Positions 25,390 to 33,390 of a stretch of 64,000 bases of DNA are shown here, piece after piece. How positions within the stretch are numbered: position 1 is the stretch's first letter; the number at the start of each line of letters is the position of its first letter. Below the pieces are notes generated by a model. The model saw only the letters and a list, made by a program, of their open reading frames with translations, was not told the origin of the DNA and did no database searches. The position numbers were made by a program, and so were the translations under genes. The DNA is from Actinoplanes philippinensis (lineage in GTDB: Bacteria; Actinomycetota; Actinomycetes; Mycobacteriales; Micromonosporaceae): positions 120,021 to 184,020 of the forward strand of contig NZ_FONV01000019.1 of assembly GCF_900113015.1 (NCBI RefSeq), given 5' to 3'.

Positions 25390-25746
25390 TCACGGCTCCC
25401 AGTAGACCTCCACGCGCCACCCGTCCGGGTCGAGGCACTTGAACGAGACCAGGTCCGGCTCCTCGTCGAACTCGATCACCTCGACGCCGTCGGCGAGCAG
25501 GCGTCCGTGCAGGTCACGGACGGCCTCGGCGCTCGGCGCGGCGAACCCGAAGTGCAGGAACTCCGGCGCCGGGCCGGTCTGCGTGACCGGGTGCAGGGCC
25601 AGGTCGAAACGGTCGGCGTCGCGCACGATCACGGTGCCGTCGGGGTACGTCGTGGCGGTCGCCGGGTCGAAGCCGAACCACCGCGTGTAGAAGGCCAGGC
25701 TGCGCTCGTGATCACGCACGGGCAGGCCGAGATGCCGGAGCCTCAC
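25390..25746 (-). CDS. Glyoxalase/VOC-family protein
   Basis: 118 residues from a GTG that overlaps the upstream stop (GTGA, 25743-25746). The paired beta-alpha-beta-beta-beta modules of the vicinal oxygen chelate fold are clear: LRHLGLPVRDHERSLAFYTRWFGF at the start and VSFKCLDPDGWRVEVYW at the end. The metal-ligand positions are partly kept (His5, Glu in RVEVYW). It could be a small dioxygenase, a resistance protein or an antibiotic-binding protein; the substrate is unknown. Confidence 0.85.
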   Translation of the reverse strand: MRLRHLGLPVRDHERSLAFYTRWFGFDPATATTYPDGTVIVRDADRFDLALHPVTQTGPAPEFLHFGFAAPSAEAVRDLHGRLLADGVEVIEFDEEPDLVSFKCLDPDGWRVEVYWEP

Positions 25747-26417
25747 GCCGGCCTCCCGGCGGTGACCTCGGCGGCCGCCAGCAGGGCCCGCCAGGCGGCG
25801 AACGGGAACTTGCTGCCCGGCCGGCGGACGCTGTGGAGGTCGCGGTCGACGACGGCGGCGTCGGGCTGGTCGACGGCCCAGTCCCCGTTCTCGTCCCGCT
25901 GCCAGGTGATGCCGTTGCCGCGCCCGTCGGCCTTGCGCAGCCAGCCGTCCGCCGTGGGCCACCACTGCGCTCCGGGCGGCGGCGGACCGAACGCCGCGGC
26001 CATCACCGGGGTGATCGCCGCGATGTCGTCGTGGGCGTCCAGGACCACGAACCGGCCGGCCAGGGCCAGGACCGGGCCGGGATGGGCGAGCGACGGGTCC
26101 AGGACGGCGGCGGCGCGGCCGATCAGCTCCAGCTCGGCCCAGCGCAGCGTGTCCGGATGCCAGTGGGCCTGGTCGTCCCACCCGATCTCCAGGATCTCCC
26201 GCTCACCCGGGACGCGCAGGCCCAGGTCGACCATGTCGAAACAGCCGTCGATGTCGAGGACCAGCGCGTATCCGCCGCCGACCGGGAACTCCACGACGAT
26301 CGAGCCGGGCTCGTCGTCGTCGTCGAAGTCATCGACGTCGTCGTCGGTCCGGAAGAGATAGGCGGCCCAGAAGGCGGGATCGTCCAGACGCGACTGCAGA
26401 TCAGAGGGGAGCGGCAT
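25743..26417 (-). CDS. Hypothetical cytoplasmic protein
   Basis: 224 residues, acidic, with a run of Asp (DDDVDDFDDDDEPG, residues 25-38) and a Trp-rich middle (WDDQAHWHPDTLRWAELE). The FDMVDLGLRVPGEREILEIGWDDQ stretch and the general layout are typical of uncharacterised actinobacterial proteins that also contain ALVLDIDG-type strands. No signal or membrane helix. Its stop overlaps the GTG of the VOC gene, so the two form an operon. Confidence 0.7.
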   Translation of the reverse strand: MPLPSDLQSRLDDPAFWAAYLFRTDDDVDDFDDDDEPGSIVVEFPVGGGYALVLDIDGCFDMVDLGLRVPGEREILEIGWDDQAHWHPDTLRWAELELIGRAAAVLDPSLAHPGPVLALAGRFVVLDAHDDIAAITPVMAAAFGPPPPGAQWWPTADGWLRKADGRGNGITWQRDENGDWAVDQPDAAVVDRDLHSVRRPGSKFPFAAWRALLAAAEVTAGRPA

Positions 26418-26457
26418 GCGAGGCAGAGTAGCCCTCGGCGGCCGTCGCGCGTGGGCC

Positions 26458-27489
26458 CTATCCGGACGTCGTCACCCCCGGCGACCGGTGACGACGCTCG
26501 TGGGACAGGCGCTGGTGGTGGGAGTCGCCGGGATGGCTGTCCGGGTCGACGTGCACGACGGCCGAGGACAGGCGCGGCACGTGGTGGGTGAGCTGGTGCT
26601 CGGCGTCGGCGGCGATCTCGTGCGCGGCCAGCAGCGTGAGCCCGGCGTCGACCACGATGCCGGCCTCGGCGTGCAGGCTGTGGCCGATCCAGCGCAGCCG
26701 CAGACCGGACACGTCACGCACCCCGTCGATCTCGCGCAGGTGCTGCTCGGCGTGGTCGACCAGGCCGGGATCGACCCGGTCCATCAGCCGGTGGTAGACC
26801 TGCCGGCCCGCGTCGCGCAGCACGAACAGGATCGCCACCGTGATCGCGATGCCCACCACCGGGTCGGCCCAGCCCCAGCCCAGCCAGGCGCCGCCCGCGG
26901 CGGCCACCACGGCCAGCGAGGTGAACCCGTCGGTCCGCGCGTGCAGCCCGTCGGCGACCAGGGCCGCCGAGCCGATCCGCCGGCCCACCGTGATCCGGTA
27001 GCGGGCGACGATCTCGTTGCCGGCGAACCCGGCCACCCCGGCCGCCAGCACCCACGGCAGATGGTCGACGGCCCGCGGATGCAGCAGCCGCTCGGTGGCG
27101 AACCACGCCGAGACGACGGCGGAGGCGGCGATCACCGCGACGATCACGACACCGGCCAGGTCCTCGGCGCGGCCGAACCCATAGGTGTACGCCCGGGTCG
27201 CGGCCCGCCGGCCCAGCCAGAACGCGATGCCCAGCGGCACGGCGGTGAGCGCGTCGGCCACGTTGTGCACGGTGTCGCCGAGCAGCGCCACCGAACCGGA
27301 CATCGCCACGATGACGGCCTGCACGGCGGCGGTCAGGCCGAGCCCGGCCAGGGAGATCCACAGCGCCCGCAGACCCTCGCGGGAAGCCTCCAGCGCGCTG
27401 TCGACCTTGTCGGCGGTGTCGTGCGAGTGCGGTCGCAGCAGGTGCCGCAGACCGTGCCGGTGCGGGTGGTGATGCTCGTGCTCGGCCAC
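26458..27489 (-). CDS. Cation diffusion facilitator (zinc/cation exporter)
   Basis: 343 residues from a GTG start. A His-rich N-terminus (AEHEHHHPHRHGLRHLLRPHSHD) precedes six membrane helices. The transport-site motifs are visible: DTVHNVAD in the second helix and ADGLHARTDG in the fifth. A cytoplasmic C-terminal domain (about 230-310) includes HLREIDGVRDVSGLRLRWIGHSLHAEAGIVVD, and the tail is again His-rich (HPGDSHHQRLSHERRH). It should export Zn2+ or a similar divalent ion in exchange for protons. It stands alone. Confidence 0.92.
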   Translation of the reverse strand: MAEHEHHHPHRHGLRHLLRPHSHDTADKVDSALEASREGLRALWISLAGLGLTAAVQAVIVAMSGSVALLGDTVHNVADALTAVPLGIAFWLGRRAATRAYTYGFGRAEDLAGVVIVAVIAASAVVSAWFATERLLHPRAVDHLPWVLAAGVAGFAGNEIVARYRITVGRRIGSAALVADGLHARTDGFTSLAVVAAAGGAWLGWGWADPVVGIAITVAILFVLRDAGRQVYHRLMDRVDPGLVDHAEQHLREIDGVRDVSGLRLRWIGHSLHAEAGIVVDAGLTLLAAHEIAADAEHQLTHHVPRLSSAVVHVDPDSHPGDSHHQRLSHERRHRSPGVTTSG

Positions 27490-27674
27490 CCGGACAGCCT
27501 ACGCCCACCCCTAGCGGTGCGACAACCCGGTAACTGCCAATGAGCTGCAGGAACGGAGGCCTGGCAGGGGAGTGACGGGAACACGAAAGGGTGACGGGTG
27601 ACCATTTCCGATTGGATTTACAGGTCGAAACGGAATAATGCGGCTTTCCCGTACAGAGTCCGACAGGAGATCGC

Positions 27675-28121
27675 ATGCTTCGCACACTGCCCGGGGTCGT
27701 CACCGTCGCCCTCGGGTCCGTACTGTCCGTGGCCGCGCCCGCCCACGCCGCCCCGGCTCTGCGGTTCCAGAGCGTCCAGTACGACTCGCCGGGCCGGGAC
27801 GACCGCTCCAACGGGAGTCTCAACGCCGAATGGATCGCCCTGGTCAACACCGGTCCGGCCGCCGTGGACCTGAACGGCTGGCGGATCGCCGACGCGTTCC
27901 GGAGCTACACCTTCCGGGACGTCACGATCGCCGGCCGGGGCGGCGTCGTCTACCTGCACACCGGCCGGGGCACCGACACGGCCACCCACCGGTACTGGAA
28001 CTCCGGCAGTTACGTGTGGAACAACACCGGCGACGCGGCGACCCTGCGCACCCGGGCCGGCGGCGTGCACGACACCTGCGTGTGGGGGCAGTCGTCCGGC
28101 CGTACCAGCGTGCTCTGCTGA
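27675..28121 (+). CDS. Secreted lamin-tail-domain protein
   Basis: 148 residues from an ATG with AGGAG upstream. The signal peptide (MLRTLPGVVTVALGSVLSV, cleavage after AHA) leaves a single lamin-tail (LTD) domain. LNAEWIALVNTGPAAVDLNGW, FRDVTIAGRGGVVYLHTGRG and VWNNTGDAATLRT are the usual Ig-like strands. Two Cys near the end (DTCVWG, VLC) could pair. Bacterial LTD proteins are often extracellular and may help bind surfaces or nucleic acid, but no function can be assigned here. A strong terminator follows. Confidence 0.85.
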   Translation: MLRTLPGVVTVALGSVLSVAAPAHAAPALRFQSVQYDSPGRDDRSNGSLNAEWIALVNTGPAAVDLNGWRIADAFRSYTFRDVTIAGRGGVVYLHTGRGTDTATHRYWNSGSYVWNNTGDAATLRTRAGGVHDTCVWGQSSGRTSVLC

Positions 28122-28128
28122 CAGCGCG

Positions 28129-28158
28129 AGGCCCGGACCGCCGCGGCGGTCCGGGCCT
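28129..28158. terminator. Bidirectional terminator
   Basis: A 30-bp near-perfect palindrome: arms of 14 bp (28129-28142 and 28145-28158) with only GC between. It sits between the convergent LTD and CsbD genes and can serve both. Confidence 0.8.
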
Positions 28159-28170
28159 GCGGTGACCAGG

Positions 28171-28344
28171 TCAGGACTTGAAGACGTCCTTGATCTTCTC
28201 ACCGGCCTGCTTGAGGTTCGACGCCTTCTGATCGGCCTTGCCCTCGGCCTCCAGGCGCTCGTCGTCGGTCGCCTTGCCGACGCCCTCCTTGACCTTGCCG
28301 CCGATCTCCTCGGCCTTGTTGTCGACCTTGTCATCGAAAGCCAT
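28171..28344 (-). CDS. CsbD-like general stress protein
   Basis: 57 residues from the ATG at 28344, with GGAGGTG upstream; an in-frame ATG six codons earlier has no such site. The sequence MAFDDKVDNKAEEIGGKVKE, GVGKATDDERLEAEGKADQ and a Lys-rich amphipathic tail is the CsbD pattern. CsbD proteins are SigB-dependent in many Gram-positive bacteria, and a fitting promoter precedes this one. The molecular role is unknown. Confidence 0.93.
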   Translation of the reverse strand: MAFDDKVDNKAEEIGGKVKEGVGKATDDERLEAEGKADQKASNLKQAGEKIKDVFKS

Positions 28345-28380
28345 CGGACACCTCCACATCACGGATGTACGTCTCTGTCC

Positions 28381-28405
28381 ATACCCGTGCGACGGCGGCT
28401 CAACC
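28381..28405 (-). promoter_or_regulatory. SigB-type promoter for the CsbD gene
   Basis: Read on the minus strand: GGTT, exactly 15 bases, then GGGTAT. This matches the actinobacterial SigB-type consensus GNNT-N14-16-GGGTA(C/T) at every fixed position, about 37 bp before the start codon. It overlaps the 3' end of the next gene upstream only at the edge. Confidence 0.75.
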
Positions 28406-28406
28406 G

Positions 28407-29102
28407 TCAGTCACCCAGCAGACGTGCCCGGATCGCCGCACGGTCCGCCGGAGTCAGCGCGAGACCCGACCCGGTGTCGAATCCGTCGAGCAGCGCGTGG
28501 ATCACCTCCGCGATGGTGGTGCCGTGCTCGGCCAGGCGCTCGGCCACCGGCTCCCGGTCGTCCTCGAAATACGCCCGCAGCCGGGCCTCGCTCAGCGCGT
28601 AGTCGGCGGCGATCGCCTCCGGCCGCACCCCGGCCAGGGCCAGCAGCAACAGCGCGATCAACCCGGTACGGTCCCGCCCGATCCCGCAGTGCACCACCAC
28701 ACCGCCCGGCGCGGCCCGGGCCACCGCGGTCAGCGCGGCCACACAGCGGTCGGCCTTGTGCTCCAGGAACGAGCGGTAGTAGAGCGGAGTGCCGTCCGCG
28801 TCGTCGTCGATCAGGTCATACCAGTACGCGGTGTCGTCGTTGTCGTCCAGCGCCACCGGCACCACGGTGATCCCGTCCGGCCGGGACACCGACTCGGCGC
28901 GCTCGTCGTCCTCCCGCAGGTCCACCACCGTACGCACCCCGTAGGCGTGCAGCGCCGCCCACCCGTCCGCGGTCAGCCGGTCCAGGCTGTCCGCCCGCAC
29001 CACCGACCCGCGCCGGGTGAGCCGGCCGTCGACGGTGGGCAGTCCACCCAGGTCACGAACGTTGTGGCAGCCCGCCCAGTCCAGATGACGATCGATGTCC
29101 AC
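28407..29102 (-). CDS. Tyrosine/serine protein phosphatase, DSP/PTP-like
   Basis: 231 residues from the GTG at 29102 (VDIDRHLDWAGCHNVRDLGG), which is the usual N-terminus of this family; the open frame upstream is not conserved-looking. The CX5R active site is HCGIGRDRTG, with the preceding strand GGVVVH. NVRDLGGLPTVDGRLTRRGSVVRADSL and TVVDLREDDERAE are typical of the Y_phosphatase3 group, which includes MptpB-like enzymes. Substrates could be phosphotyrosine proteins or phosphoinositides. It is cytoplasmic, with no signal sequence. Confidence 0.9.
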   Translation of the reverse strand: MDIDRHLDWAGCHNVRDLGGLPTVDGRLTRRGSVVRADSLDRLTADGWAALHAYGVRTVVDLREDDERAESVSRPDGITVVPVALDDNDDTAYWYDLIDDDADGTPLYYRSFLEHKADRCVAALTAVARAAPGGVVVHCGIGRDRTGLIALLLLALAGVRPEAIAADYALSEARLRAYFEDDREPVAERLAEHGTTIAEVIHALLDGFDTGSGLALTPADRAAIRARLLGD

Positions 29103-29122
29103 AGCTGCACGATAGCCCGGTC

Positions 29123-29971
29123 TCAGCCGTCCAGGCCGTCGGCCACCCCGCGGGCCGTGATCTCCCGGGACACCGTCTCCGGGTCGCCGCCGGCCAGCGG
29201 GCGCCCGGCCACGTCGGTCCACACCTCGGCGAACGCCTCGAACAACGACGGCGTCAGCCCGGCCGCCGCCTGCGACCGGGCGATCTCGCGCATCTCCGCG
29301 ACATACCGGTGGGCCTTGGCCGCGGCGAGCGCCATCTCGTACGGCGTGCCGAAGTCCTCGCCGAGGTCGGCCATCACCGGCTCCAGCACGTCGTGCGCCG
29401 CCGCCGCGCGGACCGCCTGCGTCATCAGGCCCATCAGACCCTTGTAGACCGAGGCCGTCGACATCTTCACCGCGCTCGCCGCGCCCACCCGGTCACCCAC
29501 CACCACCGGTCGGGCGTGTGTCCACCGCAGCGCCGCCACCTCGGCGGCCCGCGGACCGGACAGGTAGAGGCGCGCGCCGGGCCGGACCGTGGGCGGCGGC
29601 CCGGAGATCGACCCGTCCACGAAGCCGAAGCCCGCCGCGGTGACCAGGTCTGCGGCGGCGGTGGCGGTCTCGGGGGCGACCGCGTTCATGTCCACCACCA
29701 GGCGGCCGGCGGTCCGTGGCCCGGCCAGCGCGGCGATGTCGCGGGCCGCGTCGAGCGCCGCGCCCGGTGGCGTGACGACCAGGATCACCTCCGCCTCGGC
29801 CAGCACGCCGGCCAGGTGCGGGAGCGGGCGCAATCCGGCTTCCGCCACGAGCCGCGCCGTCCGCTGCGAGCGACCCGCCAGCGACGTGACCACGTCATGG
29901 CCGCCCTCCCGCAGCGCCCAGCCCAGCCCGGAGCCCATGTGGCCGGCGCCGACCAACCCGATGACCGTCAT
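29123..29971 (-). CDS. NAD(P)-dependent dehydrogenase, 6-phosphogluconate dehydrogenase-like
   Basis: 282 residues from the ATG at 29971. The Rossmann domain starts with MTVIGLVGAGHMGSGLGWAL, and ILVVTPPGAALDAARD and VVDMNAVAPETA follow. The DGSISGPPP strand and the helix with KMSTASVYKGLMGLMTQAV (catalytic Lys region) match 3-hydroxyacid-dehydrogenase-like enzymes, with a C-terminal helical domain of the DUF1932 type. The substrate is not evident. It lies 20 bp upstream of the phosphatase in the same direction and is divergent from the nitrilase-family gene at 30006. Confidence 0.85.
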   Translation of the reverse strand: MTVIGLVGAGHMGSGLGWALREGGHDVVTSLAGRSQRTARLVAEAGLRPLPHLAGVLAEAEVILVVTPPGAALDAARDIAALAGPRTAGRLVVDMNAVAPETATAAADLVTAAGFGFVDGSISGPPPTVRPGARLYLSGPRAAEVAALRWTHARPVVVGDRVGAASAVKMSTASVYKGLMGLMTQAVRAAAAHDVLEPVMADLGEDFGTPYEMALAAAKAHRYVAEMREIARSQAAAGLTPSLFEAFAEVWTDVAGRPLAGGDPETVSREITARGVADGLDG

Positions 29972-30005
29972 GGTGGTCAACCTAGGGCACATGGTGGGGT
30001 GGGGC

Positions 30006-30848
30006 ATGACCGACACGATCCGCATCGCGGTGGCCCAGACCGCGATCACCACCGACCCGGCCACGAACGGCGCGGCGATCCACGACGCGATGCGGTCCGC
30101 GGCCGATCAGGGGGCCCGGCTGGTGCACTTCGCCGAGGGCGCCCTGTCCGGGTACGCGGGCGCCGACAAGCCGTACTACACCGGCTGGGACATCGACTGG
30201 GCGCCGGTGACCGAGGCGCTGCACCGGACGGCGGCGCTCGCCGCGGAGCTCGGCGTGTGGGTGGCCGTCGGCGGCAACCACCGGCTGACCGGCGGGCACC
30301 GGCCGCACAACTCGCTGTGGGTGATCGACGACCGCGGTGAGCCGGTCGATCGTTACGACAAACGGCTGCTGTCGTACGCGGAGGTCACCGGCCTCTACAC
30401 CCCCGGCGACCACGTGTGCGCGTTCGAGGTGGACGGGTTCCGCTTCGGCTGCCTGATCTGCATCGAGGTCAACTTCCCCGAGCTGTGGATCGAGCAGCGG
30501 GCCGCCGGGGTCGACTGTGTGCTGTTCTCCACCTACTCGGAGGACCCGGTCTTCGAGACGATCGTCCGCGCGCACGCCGCGATGCACGGGTACTGGGTGA
30601 GCATCGCCCTGCCCGCCCAGTGCGCGCACGTCACCCCGTCGGCCGTGATCGGGCCGCACGGGCACCCGCTGCGCCACGCCCGCGCCGGCGGGAGCGACGT
30701 CATCTGCGTGGACCTCGACCGTACCGATCCGGCCCTGGACGTGGCCCTGCACAAGGCCCCGGCGTGGCGCGCCACCGCCCGCGCCGGAGAGGTGTACGCG
30801 GCCCGCCGCGTCACCGACCCGCGCAGCGCCGGCCGCACCGTCCTCTGA
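30006..30848 (+). CDS. Carbon-nitrogen hydrolase (nitrilase superfamily)
   Basis: 280 residues from the ATG at 30006. The Glu-Lys-Cys triad is present: Glu in VHFAEGALSGYAG, Lys in RYDKRLLSYAEV, and Cys in CLICIEVNFPELW. The region between Lys and Cys (TGLYTPGDHVCAFEVDGFRFG) is normal. The family hydrolyses nitriles, amides or carbamoyl groups; the substrate here is unknown. It is cytoplasmic and probably monocistronic, divergent from the dehydrogenase at 29971. Confidence 0.9.
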   Translation: MTDTIRIAVAQTAITTDPATNGAAIHDAMRSAADQGARLVHFAEGALSGYAGADKPYYTGWDIDWAPVTEALHRTAALAAELGVWVAVGGNHRLTGGHRPHNSLWVIDDRGEPVDRYDKRLLSYAEVTGLYTPGDHVCAFEVDGFRFGCLICIEVNFPELWIEQRAAGVDCVLFSTYSEDPVFETIVRAHAAMHGYWVSIALPAQCAHVTPSAVIGPHGHPLRHARAGGSDVICVDLDRTDPALDVALHKAPAWRATARAGEVYAARRVTDPRSAGRTVL

Positions 30849-30867
30849 TCGGCAGGGAGCGCGCCGG

Positions 30868-31896
30868 TCAGTCGCGGGAGATGTCCAGCGAGCCCATGCC
30901 GGCCTCGGCGTCGATGTCGAGCCCCGGCTCGTCGTCCAGGTCGCCGCGGCCGACCGAGACGCCGGCGCTCACCCCGCCCTTCTCGTTGCCGTAGAGGGTG
31001 ACGCCGCCCGCGCCGCTGCTCAGGGCCACCCGTACCGGCACCTTCCCGGCCGTGCGGATCCGCCACTTCTGCACCCCACCGGCCATCAGGATCGGCAGCG
31101 TACGGTCGAGGCGGCCCAGCTCGATGTCGATGGTCCGGGCGCCGCCGATCAGGTCGATGTCGCTGACCGTGCCGCCGGACATGTCGAACGACGCGGTCCG
31201 CACCCCGGCGCCCATCCGCAGCCGCCACACGACGTCCTTGCTGAGGCGGACGTCGACCTTGCCGCTGCCGTTCTTCCGGCCGTCGGGTTTCGCGCTCACC
31301 GAGAGCACGCCGTTCTCGAAGTCGGCGTTCACGTCGAGCCCGGAGTCCTTCGGGGTGGTGACCTGGAAGGCGTCGCCGCCGAGATCGGCGGCCCGGACGT
31401 CGAGCTCGGTGACGCCGCTGGTCAGCACGAACCGCGCCGTGGTGATCGGGGGCGGGACGGTCGTGGCCGGCGGTGGCGAGGGCGGCTCGGGCGTGGGCGA
31501 CTCGGGCGTGGGCGACTCGGTCGGCTCCACACTGGCCGGGGCGGCGGCCGACGCCGGGACGGTCGCCGGGGCCGCGAGCCGCTCGGCCGGCGTCTCGTCC
31601 TCGGGCCGGGTCAGCAGCAGCGTGCCGGTGATCACCAGCCCGGCGAGCAGCCCGGCCGCGACGACCGGCCGTTTCCGCCGTCGGGGCGGCCGTGACCCGG
31701 GCGCCTCGCCCGCCTGCGTACGCCGGTCCCGGTCCGGCCAGTAGTCCGAGATGTCCGGCAGCCGCACCGGCAGCGGGCGCGGTGTCGGCCCCGGTTCGGC
31801 GACCGGCGCCGGCTCCTCGCCGGCCACCGGCTCGGCATGCCCCGACACGTATCCGGCGATGCGCAGTCTCGGGCGCTGCCCGTCGTTCCGCTCCAC
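30868..31896 (-). CDS. Membrane-anchored hypothetical protein with beta-rich ectodomain
   Basis: 342 residues from the GTG at 31896, chosen because GGGGAG lies six bases upstream. A cytoplasmic N-terminus of about 85 residues ends in a basic stretch (RPPRRRKRP). One helix (VVAAGLLAGLVITGTLLL) and a Pro/Ser/Thr linker follow, with the short repeat PTPESPTPEPPSPPP. The ectodomain (about 175-342) consists of repeated short beta strands (LDVRAADLGGDAFQV, VDVRLSKDVVWRLRMGAG, IDIELGRLDRTLPILMAGG), suggesting a small beta-helix or DUF4097-like fold. Its stop lies 20 bp beyond the convergent nitrilase-family gene. Confidence 0.7.
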   Translation of the reverse strand: MERNDGQRPRLRIAGYVSGHAEPVAGEEPAPVAEPGPTPRPLPVRLPDISDYWPDRDRRTQAGEAPGSRPPRRRKRPVVAAGLLAGLVITGTLLLTRPEDETPAERLAAPATVPASAAAPASVEPTESPTPESPTPEPPSPPPATTVPPPITTARFVLTSGVTELDVRAADLGGDAFQVTTPKDSGLDVNADFENGVLSVSAKPDGRKNGSGKVDVRLSKDVVWRLRMGAGVRTASFDMSGGTVSDIDLIGGARTIDIELGRLDRTLPILMAGGVQKWRIRTAGKVPVRVALSSGAGGVTLYGNEKGGVSAGVSVGRGDLDDEPGLDIDAEAGMGSLDISRD

Positions 31897-32127
31897 CAGC
31901 GTCTCCCCATCGACGTGATTCCCCGTGCAAGGTACGGACACGTAGCGTCGACGGTTCAAACGGCGATCGGTCAATGACCCTGCGTGGACAACGAGGGTCG
32001 CCGCGGTCGGTCGACCTGCCCGGACTCCGCCGTGCCACCTCGCACGTCCGCTGCGTGACGAGGTGAACCTCACACGCCGTGACGATTGCCCGGATCATGC
32101 CCGATCGCCGGGTAGCGTCTTGTCCTC

Positions 32128-32838
32128 GTGACCCGTCCCCGCCTCCTCCTCGTCCTCGGCGCCGTCGTGGCCGTCCTGGCCACGGTCAACGTCGCGAACA
32201 AGTACGGCCCGCCCGGCACCGGCCTGGTCGCGGGCCCGCTGGTCGCGCTGGGGCTGGTGCTGTTCGCCCGGCGGGCCGGTCTCACCTGGCACGAGCTGGG
32301 CCTGTCCCGGCGTACGCTGCTGCCCGGTCTGAAATATGCCGTCGGCGCGGTCGCCGCCGTGGCCGTCGTCTACACCGTCGGCGCCGCGATCCCGCTCACC
32401 CGGCCCGCCTTCCAGGACGTCCGTTACCACCTGCACCTGAGCGCCGCCCTGCTCACGGCGTTCGTGATCGTCCCGCTCGGCACGGTGCTGCTGGAGGAGG
32501 TCGCCTTCCGCGGCGTGCTGATGGGCCTGGTCAACCGTCACCGCGGCGCGGTCTGGGCCAGCATCACGTCGTCGGTTCTCTTCGGCCTCTGGCACATCCT
32601 GCCGTCGCTGCGTCTCAACCACGCCAACGAGGCCGTCGGCGCGGCCTTCGGCACCGGCCTGACCGGTCAGGTGCTGGCCGTCGCGGGCGCCGTCGGCTTC
32701 ACCGCCCTGGCCGGCCTGCTCTTGTGCGAGCTGCGCCGCCGCAGCGGCAGCCTGCTGGCCGCCGCCGCCCTGCACTGGGCCACCAACGGCCTGGGCCTGC
32801 TGATCACCGCCGGCCTCGCCGCCGTCCGTCTCAGCTAG
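32128..32838 (+). CDS. CPBP-family intramembrane metalloprotease
   Basis: 236 residues with about seven membrane helices. The catalytic motifs of the CAAX-protease/bacteriocin-processing (Abi) family are visible: EEVAFRGVL (motif 1), FGLWHILPS (motif 2, His) and the C-terminal HWATNGLG (motif 3, His and Asn). The preceding strand of hydrophobic residues and the length are normal. These enzymes cleave within the membrane; targets in actinomycetes are mostly unknown, with roles proposed in prenyl-protein processing and immunity. It is followed 42 bp later by an unrelated small gene. Confidence 0.9.
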   Translation: MTRPRLLLVLGAVVAVLATVNVANKYGPPGTGLVAGPLVALGLVLFARRAGLTWHELGLSRRTLLPGLKYAVGAVAAVAVVYTVGAAIPLTRPAFQDVRYHLHLSAALLTAFVIVPLGTVLLEEVAFRGVLMGLVNRHRGAVWASITSSVLFGLWHILPSLRLNHANEAVGAAFGTGLTGQVLAVAGAVGFTALAGLLLCELRRRSGSLLAAAALHWATNGLGLLITAGLAAVRLS

Positions 32839-32880
32839 GGGCGGAGGCGAGGGCCCGACCACCGCTGCGATCATCGACGG

Positions 32881-33381
32881 GTGACCCCTGACCTCGGCCG
32901 GATCACCGACAGCACGGCATGGACGTCCCTGGACGCCACCGCCTTCACCCCGCCCTACCTGACGACGTACGCGTACGACGGACCGTTCTCGGACGGCCCG
33001 CCCGCGTTCGACGTCAGTCACGACGAGACCGCACTGATCTACGCCACGAACTGGGGCTTCACCTGCACGATGCCGGGCGTCGACGTGCGCCGGGACGCCG
33101 ACATCGCCGTCCCGACGGGCCACACCCAGCTTTACACCCTGGAGAAACGTGCCGTGGTCGCGGCCGGCGGCACGGTGCTGCGGATCTGGCCCGCGGCCTA
33201 CCCGACAGACCGGGACCGGGCCTGGCGGCTCATCGTGCCGCAGACCGCCGAGCAGCGGTTCCGTAATCAGGAGGCCGTCCCCGGCATCGCAGCCGCGATC
33301 GCTGACGCCGTGGCCCTCGCGGCCCGGCTGGACAGCCCGGTTCTGCTGGCCCGGCAGGTCGACGAACGTTACTGGCACTGA
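32881..33381 (+). CDS. Hypothetical cytoplasmic protein
   Basis: 166 residues from a GTG start. It begins TPDLGRITDSTAWTSLDATAFTPPYL and has no signal peptide or helix. Mixed alpha/beta composition with a C-terminal helix (VPGIAAAIADAVALAARLDS). I recognise no family. It is read in the same direction as the CPBP gene and may share its transcript. Confidence 0.65.
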   Translation: MTPDLGRITDSTAWTSLDATAFTPPYLTTYAYDGPFSDGPPAFDVSHDETALIYATNWGFTCTMPGVDVRRDADIAVPTGHTQLYTLEKRAVVAAGGTVLRIWPAAYPTDRDRAWRLIVPQTAEQRFRNQEAVPGIAAAIADAVALAARLDSPVLLARQVDERYWH

Positions 33382-33390
33382 CCCCCGGCG

